Source: Actinomadura viridilutea (GTDB taxonomy: Bacteria; Actinomycetota; Actinomycetes; Streptosporangiales; Streptosporangiaceae). Taken from it: a stretch of 64,000 bases of DNA. The stretch covers positions 116,592-180,591 of the forward strand of contig PVNI01000013.1 in the NCBI GenBank assembly GCA_003001795.1. Reading direction: 5' to 3'. This document shows, piece after piece, positions 9,089-17,923 of the stretch (position 1 is the stretch's first letter; each line of letters opens with the position of its first letter). Below the pieces are notes generated by a model, which was given only the letters and a program-made list of their open reading frames with translations, did no database searches and was not told where the DNA came from. Both the position numbers and the translations under genes were made by a program.

Positions 9089-9312
9089 CAGCCCTGAATT
9101 CATCACTATGAGCTCTCGCTAGAGCGGTCCCGCGCCTGAATCACCCATACAAGCCCGCCACTGCACGACCACCCGCTCGCGCGAGCACACCCACATCAAC
9201 CTGCGAAGACGCGGCCAGTCCGGCCGTCTTCACGGCCGTTGCGGCGTTGTCGGAGACGAATACGCCCTTTTCGCGGCCGCATTCAACGAGCCTGCCCGGA
9301 GGTGACTCCTAC

Positions 9313-9477
9313 ATGCGTGCCATCCACCTGAACATCAACTCCAACGACCCCTTCTCCAAGGCCGCGAAAAAGGGCAAGAAGCGCACCAGCCGCGACCCCA
9401 GGGCCGCCGCATTCGCCCACCACCACCGCCGCAACGTGCGCCAACTGCCCACCCGCCGCCTCCAACGCGGCCGATGA
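9313..9477 (+). CDS. 54-aa basic, His-rich small protein (copy 2)
   Basis: Protein identical to copy 1 at 8883-9047, with the same GGAGGTGA ribosome site. Identity through upstream and coding DNA shows a recent duplication or gene conversion. Function unknown. Confidence 0.7.
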   Translation: MRAIHLNINSNDPFSKAAKKGKKRTSRDPRAAAFAHHHRRNVRQLPTRRLQRGR

Positions 9478-9482
9478 CCGCC

Positions 9483-9518
9483 CCGGGCCGCCCGGACACC
9501 TCCCCCCGGGCGGCCCGG
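9483..9518 (+). terminator. hairpin terminator after small protein copy 2
   Basis: Same 13-bp perfect stem as copy 1 (9483-9495 with 9506-9518). It may also stop readthrough into the convergent Sel1-repeat gene. Confidence 0.7.
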
Positions 9519-9570
9519 CACCGCTCATCAACTCCCGCCCGCCCGGACGAGAGCAGGACCGGCGCCTCGC

Positions 9571-10890
9571 TCAAGCCGGGTGGGCGTAGCCGTGCTGGAC
9601 GAGCCACTGCAACCAGCGGGTCGCCTCATCGTTGCGGCCTGACCGCGTCAGCAGCTCCGCCAGCAGGGTGACCGCCTCGACGTCCTCGGCCTCCGCGGCG
9701 CGCCGCAGCCAGGTCTCGGCCTCGTCGAGACGGCCGGTCTCCTTCAGCAGCCGGCCGAGGTTGCGGAACGCCGCCGGGAGGCCCGCGTCCGCGGCCCCCC
9801 GCAGCAGCGGCTCGGCCTCGTCGTAGCGCCGCTGGTCGAGCAGGTCACGGGCGGCGGCGTTCATCGCGGGCGGGTATCCGGCGTCGGACGCCTTCAGCAG
9901 ATACGGGATGGCCTCCTGGTAGCGGTTCTGCCCGTTCAGCAGCACGCACAGGTTGTACATCGCGGGGACGTGGCCGGCCTCGGCCGCCCGCCGCAGCCAC
10001 GTCTCGGCCTGCGGCGGGTCGCCGTCGGCCAGGTCGTTCCCCAGGTTGTACATGGCGTCGACGTGCCCGTGCTCGGCGGCCCGCGTGTACCAGTCGCGGC
10101 CCTCGGCGGCGCGTCCGGTGTCGCCGAGCAGGACGGCGAGGTTGAACATGGCCTGCGGCTCGCCCGCCTCGGCGGCCTGCCGGAGCCACCGCTCGGCCTC
10201 GCCGAGCCGCCCCGACTGCGCCAGGAAGACGCCCAGGTTCGTCACCGACAGCGCGCGCCCGGTCTCGGCGGCGGCGCGATGCCAGCGCTCGGCCTCCTCC
10301 ATCCGCTGCGCCGACGCGCACCAGCGGGCCAGTTCCGTCATCGCCGCGGGGTCGCCCGTCTCGGCGGCCCGGCGGAACCACCCCTCGGCCTCCTCGGCCC
10401 GTCCCGTCCGCCGCGCCGCGTCGCCGAGATACAGCATCGACTCGGTGTCCCCGGCTTCGGCCGCCCGCGTGAACCACTCGTGCGCCTCGGCGTCCCGCCC
10501 GGTCTCGGCGCACACCAGCGCCAGGTTCACCATCCCGTGGACGACGCCCTTCTCCGCCGCCCGGCGGAACAGCTCCTCGGCCTCGCCCCGGCGCTGCGGA
10601 TCGCCCATGAGCAGGGTGCCGAGGTTGACGATCGCCTGGACTTCGCCGGCGTCGGCCGCCGCCCGCAGCCACCGCTCGGCCTCGCCGGTCCGGCCCGCGC
10701 CGGACAGCAGCGTGCCGAGGTACTTCATGGCCATCACGTGGCCGGTCTCGGCGGCCGCGGCGTACCACCGTTCGGCCTCCTCCACGCGGCCGTCCCGCTC
10801 GCACATCAGGCCGAGCTGCGCCTGGGCCTCGGCGTCGCCCGCCTCCGCGGCCACCCGGCACGCCTGCTCCTCATGCCACGTCCTGGCCAT
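9571..10890 (-). CDS. Sel1/TPR-like repeat protein
   Basis: 439 residues built almost wholly of about 12-13 helical repeats of roughly 36 residues, each like AM.NLG.LL...GR..EAE.W.RRAAEAG. No signal peptide, membrane segment or catalytic domain. Such proteins are protein-protein scaffolds; the partner is unknown. Start ATG 10890 follows GGAAGGACGGC. Stands alone between the duplicated peptide genes and the protease-inhibitor pair. Confidence 0.85.
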   Translation of the reverse strand: MARTWHEEQACRVAAEAGDAEAQAQLGLMCERDGRVEEAERWYAAAAETGHVMAMKYLGTLLSGAGRTGEAERWLRAAADAGEVQAIVNLGTLLMGDPQRRGEAEELFRRAAEKGVVHGMVNLALVCAETGRDAEAHEWFTRAAEAGDTESMLYLGDAARRTGRAEEAEGWFRRAAETGDPAAMTELARWCASAQRMEEAERWHRAAAETGRALSVTNLGVFLAQSGRLGEAERWLRQAAEAGEPQAMFNLAVLLGDTGRAAEGRDWYTRAAEHGHVDAMYNLGNDLADGDPPQAETWLRRAAEAGHVPAMYNLCVLLNGQNRYQEAIPYLLKASDAGYPPAMNAAARDLLDQRRYDEAEPLLRGAADAGLPAAFRNLGRLLKETGRLDEAETWLRRAAEAEDVEAVTLLAELLTRSGRNDEATRWLQWLVQHGYAHPA

Positions 10891-11088
10891 GCCGTCCTTC
10901 CCACGCCCGTCCGGGTCTCCCGGTGTACGACTCCCGGCTGGAGACCAGGGTTCCGCCTTTGACGGTCAGACCGTGAGCGAACGGACGAAAGAGGCGTCCA
11001 GCGGCCACGCGGCCCGGAGATGCCCGCCGCGCTCCGGGCGCCGGTCACGCGGGGGCGGGCGACCGCCGCGGTCGTTCCCGTGCGTCGG

Positions 11089-11475
11089 TCAGGAACGCGC
11101 CGAGTCCCGCAGCAGCGCCTCCAGCCGGGTGACGGCCGGGCGCCAGTCGTCCGGAAGCCGGTGGCAGCGGGTGGCGCGCCACCCGCGGGCGGCGAGCGTG
11201 TAGGTGAAGTGGTCGGGGACGTCGCACCAGCGGCGCGAGGAGGTGCGCGTGGTGACGCCGCCGACCGCACGGCGGATCCGCGCCAAATCGGCGCGGTCCA
11301 ACGTGAATTCGGCGGTGCGTCCGGCACCGGTGACCACTCGTCCGTCCCGGTGGACGACGACCGTTTCCCGGACGCCGGCGAATCCGCCGCTTTTCTGGTA
11401 GGAGACGAGCACGTCCGGCGACGCCGCCGGAAGGAGAGAAAACGCGGCCGCGGCCGCGGCGATATATATGACCAT
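11089..11475 (-). CDS. secreted emfourin-like (metalloprotease-inhibitor type) protein
   Basis: About 128 residues: an N-terminal hydrophobic signal (MVIYIAAAAAAFSLLPAASP) and then VSYQKSGGFAGVRETVVVHRDGRV, which resembles the protealysin-inhibitor emfourin fold (SGGFAG core, then a beta-strand pair). It ends with two Cys in a WCDVPDHFTYTL..CHRLP region. Inhibition of M4-type metalloproteases is inferred from this likeness only. Start ATG 11475; ATG 11532 is possible but would bury the signal peptide. Lies 112 bases after the SSI-type inhibitor gene on the same strand. Confidence 0.6.
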   Translation of the reverse strand: MVIYIAAAAAAFSLLPAASPDVLVSYQKSGGFAGVRETVVVHRDGRVVTGAGRTAEFTLDRADLARIRRAVGGVTTRTSSRRWCDVPDHFTYTLAARGWRATRCHRLPDDWRPAVTRLEALLRDSARS

Positions 11476-11501
11476 GGATACGGATACCTCGCATTTTTCA
11501 T

Positions 11502-11553
11502 GGCGGAGTCGCCGGCGTGGAACCCCGCACAATTTCCACGCCGGCGACTCGCC
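11502..11553 (-). terminator. long hairpin between the two inhibitor genes
   Basis: About 20-bp stem (GGCGAGTCGCCGGCGTGGAA and complement with one bulged G) and a short loop. It lies after the SSI stop and before the next start. Likely a terminator or attenuator lowering expression of the distal gene. Confidence 0.6.
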
Positions 11554-11587
11554 GACCCAGCCACCCCGGTGGGTCTCCAGGAAGGTC

Positions 11588-11980
11588 TCAGAATGCGAAC
11601 ACTACGCCGCCGGTGGCGCGGACGGCCGCGCACCGGTTGGGGTAGGTCCGCATGTAGTCACGCCGCTCGCCCTTCCAGGCCCCGTGCGCGATCACCCGCA
11701 CGGGCGCGTACTCCAAGGTGCACGGGCCGGGGCGCTCCGGCAGCCGCGCCACCTCTCCATGGACACGTCGTAGCTGGTCACAGGCCCGCACCGGGTCGGG
11801 GTGGGTGCCCTCGTCCGGGTCGCACCACAGGGTGGCGCTCACCGCCCGGCCCAGGCCGTCCGCCGGAACGACCGACAGCACGTAGCTGCCGACCGGTCCC
11901 GACGCCGCCTCGGCGACCGGTGCCGCCAACGGAATCGACACCATTGCCGTGGCGACCGCCAGCGTTGTACGCACGCGCAT
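11588..11980 (-). CDS. subtilisin inhibitor-like (SSI family) secreted protein
   Basis: 130-residue preprotein: signal peptide MRVRTTLAVATAMVSIPLAAPVAEA, then the SSI fold with four Cys (LWCDPDEGTHPDP.ACDQL and PGPC..YPNRC) and the VFAF end. Aligned with classical SSI (CPMVYDP) the reactive loop is CTLEYAP, giving P1 Leu and P1' Glu. P1 Leu suggests chymotrypsin/subtilisin-type targets (inference). Start ATG 11980 has an ideal AAGGAG seven bases upstream. First gene of the inhibitor pair. Confidence 0.88.
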   Translation of the reverse strand: MRVRTTLAVATAMVSIPLAAPVAEAASGPVGSYVLSVVPADGLGRAVSATLWCDPDEGTHPDPVRACDQLRRVHGEVARLPERPGPCTLEYAPVRVIAHGAWKGERRDYMRTYPNRCAAVRATGGVVFAF

Positions 11981-12726
11981 CTCGAAACTCCTTGAAATTC
12001 GCCTGCCGCGGTCTGCGGCGTCCGGCACGATGGCGCCCCGATTTGTGATCGGGACGCCCGCGCGGTAAGGAGCGGCGGCGATCCGCGACAGTTCCTGCCC
12101 GCGGATCTGCCCGCCTCCCCGAGGTTAGGAAGCCGATGACGTGCGCACAACCGGGAGTTTTGACCGCAAACGGCCATCAGATTGATTCTTAAACAATAAT
12201 TGACCACTTCTGCAAAGTGAGCTGGGCGTTCTCTTACTGGGCCGCACGAATTCGCCTTGCGGCCGGCCCGGCAATGGCTCGGCGGGCATCTTCGCCCCCC
12301 TACAATGGTCCGATCGGCGGCCCGTCGGGCCGGGTCGGACGGATACCACGACCGTCGCGGCCAGGCAGAGATCCGTGGATGTCGCCATTTGTCACGCTCC
12401 ACACTCGAGGTCGGCGTACCCCCTGCGGCGCCGCAGCCGACGCGCGGATGGAGGCGCACCGGCTCCCGCGCATCGACCGCTCGGTGAGCGCACCGTCCCC
12501 CACAGATTCCCTGCACCATCAGCGCAAACAGGACCAGCCGGGCAAGACGCAACCAGTCAGACAGAGCGCACCTGATGGACCGCGGAGGCCGTGACGTCCA
12601 CGAGGGAGCCATTCGCCGCACATGAATGTCACCAGGCCGTACAGGCGCCACAGGAGATCTCAATTTGTTCAACTCGACGTGTCATGCTGGCAACCTGAGG
12701 TTCATCTGCCGCTGGAGGGCCGTGCC
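11981..12726. other. intergenic region with AT-rich patch
   Basis: About 745 bases between divergent genes without a convincing frame. An AT-rich patch at about 12,150-12,215 (with CTTAAACAATAATTGACC) stands out from the GC-rich background and probably holds the SSI and/or CYTH-CHAD promoters. A short AT-rich GGAGATCTCAATTTGTTCAA block is at 12,652-12,672. Confidence 0.4.
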
Positions 12727-14223
12727 GTGGGACACGTCGAGGTCGAGCACAAGTACGACGCCGACGCCGACTTCGGGCTTCCGGAGCTGTCCGGCCTGCC
12801 CGGGGTGGCCGCCGTGGGCGAGGCGCGGTCGCACCAGTTGCACGCCACCTACTTCGACACCGACGACCTGCGGCTGTCCGCGCGCGGCATCACGCTGCGG
12901 CGGCGGCGCGGCGGCGACGACGCGGGCTGGCACCTGAAGATGCCGGTCGGCCCGGACAGCAAGAGCGAGACCCGCGCGCCGCTCGGCCGGGCGAACGTCG
13001 TCCCGGCCCGCCTGGCGAACCTCGTGGCCGCGTACACGCGCGGCGCGCGGCTGCGGCCGGTGGCGACGCTGGAGACCGAGCGCACCGTGCTGCCGCTGCT
13101 GGACGAGGACGGCGCGCTGCTCGCCGAGATCGCCGACGACGCGGTCACCGGCCGGGTGCTGCGCGACGGCTCGGAAGAGGACGGCTCGGAAGAGAACACC
13201 GCGTCCTGGCGGGAGATCGAGGTGGAGCTGGGCGCCGGGGGACCGGACCTGCTCAAGGCCGCGGGAAAGCGGCTGCGCAAGGCCGGGGCGCGGCGGTCGG
13301 CCTCCTCGTCCAAGCTGGGGCGGCTGCTGGACGGGGCCCCGCAGCGGGCCGCCTCGTCGCAGGCCGCGACCGGGCCGAACGCGTCGGCGGGCGAGGCCGT
13401 GCAGGCGTATCTGGCGGACCAGGTCGCGGCGCTGCTGAAGTACGACCCGAAGGCGCGGCTGGCCGAGGAGGACGCGGTGCACAAGATGCGGGTCGCGGTC
13501 CGGCGCATCCGCAGCGCCCTCCAGAGCTGCCGGCCGCTGCTGGCGCGCGAGCGGACCGATCCGCTGCGGCCCGAGTTGAAATGGCTGGCCGACGTCCTCG
13601 GCGAGGTCCGCGACCTGGAAGTGCTGCGCATGCGGTTCACGGCGCGGTTGGACGGGCTCGGCACCGGCGACGCCGGACGGGAGTGGCTGGACGAGCTCGT
13701 CCGCAAGGAGAAGTCGGCGTACCGGCGGCTCAACGCCGCGCTGAAGCAGCCCCGCTACTTCGCCCTGCTGGACGCGCTGGAGGCCCTCGTCGCCGATCCC
13801 CCGCTGACGGACCGGGCCGCGCGCCGCGCCGACAAGGAGCTCCCCCGGATCGTCGTCCGGGCGTGGCGGCGGATGGAGCGGGCGCACGCCGCGATCGCCG
13901 CCGCCGAGGACGCCGACGAGGCGCGGCACGAGACCCGCAAGGCCGCCAAGCGGGCCCGTTACGCGGCGGAGCTGGCCGCCCCGGTGCTCGGGGCGGCGGC
14001 GACGCGCACGGCCCGGGACGCCAAGAGCGTGCAGGAGGCGTTCGGCGCGTACCAGGACGGCGTGATCGCCACGGCGCACCTGCGGGAGATCGCCGCGCGG
14101 CTGCGCACGCCCGAGGAGGCGTTCACCGTCGGCGCGGTGTACGGCGCGGAGCGCTGCGACGCGCAAAGGGCCCTGGCCGGGCTCGAACGCGCCTGGGAGC
14201 GGATCCGCAAGCCCTCCTTCTGA
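12727..14223 (+). CDS. CYTH and CHAD domain protein
   Basis: 498 residues. The N-terminal CYTH triphosphate-tunnel domain shows the ExExK signature (E5, E7, K9) and the beta strands ATYFDTDDLRL, ITLRRR, WHLKMP and WREIEVEL. The C-terminal CHAD helical domain (about 225-495) has HKMRVAVRRIRSAL, LGEVRDLEVLR and HETRKAAKRARYAAE, the conserved His/Arg/Lys surface that binds polyphosphate. Start GTG 12727 is chosen because GGAGGG lies seven bases upstream and CYTH begins at once. The nearby ppk-mutT1 operon supports a role in polyphosphate or triphosphate metabolism. Confidence 0.9.
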   Translation: MGHVEVEHKYDADADFGLPELSGLPGVAAVGEARSHQLHATYFDTDDLRLSARGITLRRRRGGDDAGWHLKMPVGPDSKSETRAPLGRANVVPARLANLVAAYTRGARLRPVATLETERTVLPLLDEDGALLAEIADDAVTGRVLRDGSEEDGSEENTASWREIEVELGAGGPDLLKAAGKRLRKAGARRSASSSKLGRLLDGAPQRAASSQAATGPNASAGEAVQAYLADQVAALLKYDPKARLAEEDAVHKMRVAVRRIRSALQSCRPLLARERTDPLRPELKWLADVLGEVRDLEVLRMRFTARLDGLGTGDAGREWLDELVRKEKSAYRRLNAALKQPRYFALLDALEALVADPPLTDRAARRADKELPRIVVRAWRRMERAHAAIAAAEDADEARHETRKAAKRARYAAELAAPVLGAAATRTARDAKSVQEAFGAYQDGVIATAHLREIAARLRTPEEAFTVGAVYGAERCDAQRALAGLERAWERIRKPSF

Positions 14224-14288
14224 CGGCCCGTCCGCCCGGCGGGTCGGCCCGCGCCGTGCCGAGCGGTGGGCTTCTCTGACGTGGCGCG

Positions 14289-15230
14289 TCAGACGGAGTG
14301 GCGTTCCAGGGCCGCGAGCGTCGGGGTTGCGTCGTCGTCGGGTTCGGACACGTGCAACGCCCAGAACGCCCCCTTGTCCAGCGCGGGGTCGTCCGGCTCC
14401 TTCGCGCCCAGCTCGCGGCACAGAGCCGTGAGCAGGTCGGACACGATCTCGCCGTGCGTGCACACCACCAGCGGCTCCGCCGCCGGGGCGGCCGCCAGGT
14501 CGAGCAGGCGGGCGCACGCCCGGCGGGCGTCGGTGTCGCCGATCGTGAACGCCGGCTCGGTGACGACCTGCGCGCCGGTGCGGCGCGCGTACGGCAGCAG
14601 CGTCTCCACGCACCGCGCCGTCGCCGAGCTGACCAGTCGGCCGGGCCCGTAGGCGAACAGCAGGTCGGCGAGCGCCACGGCCTGGGCGCGGCCGGGCCCG
14701 TCCAGCGGCCGCAGCTCGTCGGGACCGCTCCAGGAGCGCTTGTCGCCCGCGGCGGCGTGCCGCAGGATCACCAGCGGACGGGTCTGCAGCGGCCCGGCGG
14801 CGAACTCGCGCAGCAGTTCGGCGTCCAGCGGGTAGCTGAGCCGCCGCTCGGCCTCGTCCACCGGAAGCCAGACCAGCGCGTCGACCTCGTCGTTCGGGGT
14901 GAACGCCGTCGACGCCACCGCCCGCGCCGCCCAGTAGTCGACGTGCTTGAGGCGGCCGTTCTTCGGATACGTCCGCGTCGGCAGGCGGCGGCCGAGCCGC
15001 GCCACCACCCCGGTCTCCTCTTCGATCTCGCGGATCGCGCCGCGCAGCGGGTGCTCGCCCCGCTTCAGCTTGCCCTTGGGGAACGACCAGTCGTCGTAGC
15101 GGGGGCGGTGGATGAGCGCCACCTCGGGCGCGTGATCGCCGCCGCCGGGTCCGCGGCGGCCGCCGGGACGCCAGAGCACGGCGCCCGCCGCGCGGATGGG
15201 CGGCCGGGCGCCGTCCGCGGGCTCACCCAT
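14289..15230 (-). CDS. mutT1: MutT1-like Nudix hydrolase with histidine phosphatase domain
   Basis: 313 residues. Nudix domain (about 10-140) with the box GKLKRGEHPLRGAIREIEEE (53-72, ending TGV), then a histidine-phosphatase domain (about 150-310) starting LVILRHAAAGDK and carrying VCTHGEIV. This is the mycobacterial MutT1 layout, which cleans 8-oxo-(d)GTP and diadenosine polyphosphates. Its start overlaps the ppk stop by 8 bases, the same ppk-mutT1 linkage known in mycobacteria. Confidence 0.9.
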   Translation of the reverse strand: MGEPADGARPPIRAAGAVLWRPGGRRGPGGGDHAPEVALIHRPRYDDWSFPKGKLKRGEHPLRGAIREIEEETGVVARLGRRLPTRTYPKNGRLKHVDYWAARAVASTAFTPNDEVDALVWLPVDEAERRLSYPLDAELLREFAAGPLQTRPLVILRHAAAGDKRSWSGPDELRPLDGPGRAQAVALADLLFAYGPGRLVSSATARCVETLLPYARRTGAQVVTEPAFTIGDTDARRACARLLDLAAAPAAEPLVVCTHGEIVSDLLTALCRELGAKEPDDPALDKGAFWALHVSEPDDDATPTLAALERHSV

Positions 15231-17307
15231 CGACGCTCCTCCAGCGGCGGCTGCGGACCAGGTGCGTCTGGATGTCGAGCAGTTCTTCGCCCTTCGCGGC
15301 GGACCGGCGCGTCCACGTGCCGTCGCCGTCCAGCCACCAGGTCGCGGTGTCGTCGTCCATGGCCAGGTCGATCAAACGGATCAGGTCCGCCCGGTGCGAC
15401 CGGTCGGTCACCCGCACCAGCGCCTCGACCCGCCGGTCCAGGTTGCGGTGCATCAGGTCGGCGCTGCCCAGCCACACCTCCGGGTCGCCCCCGTTGTCGA
15501 AGGCGTACACCCGGGAGTGCTCCAGGAAGCGGCCCAGCACGCTGCGCACCCGGATCGTCTCCGACAGCCCGGGGACGGCCGGACGCAGCGCGCAGATCCC
15601 GCGCACCCAGATGTCGACCGGCACGCCGGCCCGCGACGCCCGGTACAGCGCGTCGATGATCACCTCGTCCACGATCGCGTTGCACTTCATGCGGATGCGG
15701 GCGGGCCGTCCCGCGCGGTGGTGCTCGACCTCGCGTTCGATGCGCAGCACCAGGCCCGAGCGCAGGCTGTGCGGCGCCACCAGCAGCCGTTTGAACGAGG
15801 TCTGCCGCGAGTAGCCGGTGAGGTGGTTGAACAGCGCGCTGACGTCCTCCCCGACCTCGCGGTCGGCGGTGAGCAGGCCGAAGTCCTCGTACAGGCGCGC
15901 GGTCTTGGGGTGGTAGTTGCCGGTGCCGATGTGGCAGTAGCGGCGCAGCGTGCCGTCGGATTCCTGGCGCACCACCAGCGCGAGCTTGCAGTGCGTCTTC
16001 AGCCCGACGAACCCGTACACGACATGGCAGCCCGCCTGCTCCAGCTTGCGCGCCCAGGCGATGTTGGCCCGCTCGTCGAACCGGGCCTTCAGCTCCACCA
16101 CCACGACGACCTGCTTGCCCGCCTCGGCCGCGTCGATGAGGGCGTCCACGATCGGCGAGTCGCCGCTGGTGCGGTAGAGCGTCTGTTTGATCGCCAGGAC
16201 GCGCGGGTCGGCGGCGGCGTCCTCGATCAGCCGCTGGACGGTGGTGGTGAACGAGTCGTAGGGGTGGTGGACGAGGACGTCGCGTTCGCGGATGACGGCG
16301 AACACGCCGGCGTCGTCGGCGATCGCCTCCTTGGACGGCACGAACGGCGGGTACTTCAGCTCCGGGCGGTCCAGGTCGGCGATGGCCGCCATCCCGGCCA
16401 GGTCCAGCGGGCCGTCCACCCGGTAGATCTGGTTGTCGTCGATGCCCAGCTCGGTGGTGAGGAACTCCAGCACCTCGGGGGAGATCGAGCTCTCCACCTC
16501 CAGCCGGACCACCGGGCCGAACCGGCGGCGCAGCAGCTCGCGCTCCAGCGCCTGCAGCAGGCCCTCGCTGATGTCCTCGTCGATCTCCAGGTCCTGGTTG
16601 CGGGTCACCCGGAACGCGTGGTGCTCGACGATCTCCATGCCGACGAACAGCTGCCCGAGGTGCGCGGCGATCACGTCCTCCAGCGGGGTGAACCGGTTGG
16701 GGGACGCCTCGATGAACCGCGGCAGCAGCTGCGGCACCTTGACCCGGGCGAACATCGTCCCGTCCCGCTCCGGGTCCCGGACGATCACCGCGAGGTTCAG
16801 CGACAGCCCGGAGATGTAGGGGAAGGGGTGCGCCGAATCGACGACCAGGGGCGTCAGCACCGGGTAGATCCGGTCGCGGAACAGCCGGCGCAGCCGTTCC
16901 TGCTCGGTCTGCGCCAGCTCGTCCCAGCGCAGGACGTCGATGCCCTCCTTGGCGAGCGCCGGGCAGATCTCCTCGTGGAAGCAGGCCGCGTGCCGGCGCA
17001 TCAGCTCGTGCGTGACGGTGGAGATCCGCTCGAGGACCTCGCGGGGCTGCCGTCCGCTGGCCGACTGCACCGCCAGGCCCGTCGCCATGCGGCGGGCCAG
17101 CCCGGCGACCCGCACCATGAAGAACTCGTCGAGGTTGCTGGCGAAGATCGACAGGAACCGGACGCGCTCGAGCAGCGGCAGGCCGGGGTCCTCGGCCAGC
17201 TCCAGGACCCGCTGGTTGAACCGGAGCCAGCTCTCCTCGCGGTCGAGGAACCGGTCTTCGGGCAGCGCGTCACCGCCCGGTGCGGCGTGTCCTGCGTCGG
17301 CCGTCAT
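15223..17307 (-). CDS. ppk: polyphosphate kinase 1
   Basis: Reversible polymerisation of ATP gamma-phosphate into polyphosphate. 694 residues, normal length. N-terminal FLDREESWLRFNQRVLELA; catalytic region with CHIGTGNYHPKTARLYEDFG (autophosphorylated His) and DLMHRNLDRRVE (second His); basic loop VVVVVELKARFDERANI. Start ATG 17307 by homology; upstream open frame excluded. A possible PHO-box-like repeat lies just upstream. First gene of ppk-mutT1. Confidence 0.95.
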   Translation of the reverse strand: MTADAGHAAPGGDALPEDRFLDREESWLRFNQRVLELAEDPGLPLLERVRFLSIFASNLDEFFMVRVAGLARRMATGLAVQSASGRQPREVLERISTVTHELMRRHAACFHEEICPALAKEGIDVLRWDELAQTEQERLRRLFRDRIYPVLTPLVVDSAHPFPYISGLSLNLAVIVRDPERDGTMFARVKVPQLLPRFIEASPNRFTPLEDVIAAHLGQLFVGMEIVEHHAFRVTRNQDLEIDEDISEGLLQALERELLRRRFGPVVRLEVESSISPEVLEFLTTELGIDDNQIYRVDGPLDLAGMAAIADLDRPELKYPPFVPSKEAIADDAGVFAVIRERDVLVHHPYDSFTTTVQRLIEDAAADPRVLAIKQTLYRTSGDSPIVDALIDAAEAGKQVVVVVELKARFDERANIAWARKLEQAGCHVVYGFVGLKTHCKLALVVRQESDGTLRRYCHIGTGNYHPKTARLYEDFGLLTADREVGEDVSALFNHLTGYSRQTSFKRLLVAPHSLRSGLVLRIEREVEHHRAGRPARIRMKCNAIVDEVIIDALYRASRAGVPVDIWVRGICALRPAVPGLSETIRVRSVLGRFLEHSRVYAFDNGGDPEVWLGSADLMHRNLDRRVEALVRVTDRSHRADLIRLIDLAMDDDTATWWLDGDGTWTRRSAAKGEELLDIQTHLVRSRRWRSVDG

Positions 17308-17324
17308 ATCCCAATGATCCCCGG

Positions 17325-17346
17325 TAAAGGTGAACGCCGGTGGAAA
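17325..17346 (-). promoter_or_regulatory. possible PHO box upstream of ppk
   Basis: Minus strand reads TTTCCACCGGC followed by GTTCACCTTTA, two 11-base units of which the second matches GTTCACC and the first is degenerate. PhoP boxes in actinomycetes are such direct repeats. It lies only 18 bases before the start codon. Weak call. Confidence 0.3.
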
Positions 17347-17476
17347 CCCGGAACGTCTCACGGATGTCAAACATTGTGGTGATCCCCGCCGTTCCCTGTG
17401 ATCACTCACCGTCACCCCGTTACATCCCCTGGTGAGCGGGTATCGAGTGCTCCCATGCAAGGGAGGCGACGTTGCG

Positions 17477-17923
17477 ATGTCCGAACGACTGACCGAGCGG
17501 GGGGTCGGTGACGTGACCGACCGGCGCTTCGGCCACCTGGCCGAGGCGTCGACCGCCGAGCTGGTGCGGCACCTCAGCGAGCAGAGCGCCCGCCTGGTGC
17601 GCGAGGAGCTCCGCCTGGCCCAGTTGGAGCTGCGGCAGAAGGGCGGCCGCGCCGCCAAGGCCGCCAAGATGTTCGGCGGCGCCGGGGTGTGCGCGCTCTA
17701 CGGGGGCGGCGCCCTGATCGTCGCGGCCGGGCTGGCGCTGGCCCTCGTCCTTCCCGGGTGGGCCGCCGCGTTGATCATGGCCGGCGTCCTGTTCGCGGTG
17801 GCCGCGGTGATGGCCCTGCAGGGCAAGTGGCACATGGGCATGGCCACGCCGCCGGTGCGCACGGCCGACAGCGTCCGGGCAGACGTCCATGAGATCCAGC
17901 AACGCACCAGGGGCAGGCGATGA
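17477..17923 (+). CDS. phage-holin-superfamily (Holin-X type) membrane protein
   Basis: 148 residues: an amphipathic N-terminus (STAELVRHLSEQSARLVREELRLAQLELRQKG) followed by two hydrophobic segments (about 70-92 and 97-117) and a short cytoplasmic tail. This fits the actinobacterial Holin-X/DUF1469 family, a housekeeping membrane family despite the name. ATG 17477 follows GGGAGG. Overlaps the next gene by ATGA. Confidence 0.75.
   Translation: MSERLTERGVGDVTDRRFGHLAEASTAELVRHLSEQSARLVREELRLAQLELRQKGGRAAKAAKMFGGAGVCALYGGGALIVAAGLALALVLPGWAAALIMAGVLFAVAAVMALQGKWHMGMATPPVRTADSVRADVHEIQQRTRGRR

Larger units (their letters stand above)
8800..9090 (+). repeat. direct repeat copy 1 (about 291 bp, repeated at 9230-9520)
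   Basis: Bases 8800-9049 are identical to 9230-9479; only 9050 and 9052 differ before identity resumes to 9090/9520. The unit carries leader, ribosome site, a 54-codon gene and a terminator hairpin. Offset between copies is 430 bases. Confidence 0.95.
9230..9520 (+). repeat. direct repeat copy 2 (about 291 bp)
   Basis: Second copy of the 8800-9090 unit. A hairpin (GAAGAC..GGCC/GGCC..GTCTTC, 9204-9230) lies directly before it. The 140 bases between the copies show no gene. Confidence 0.95.
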
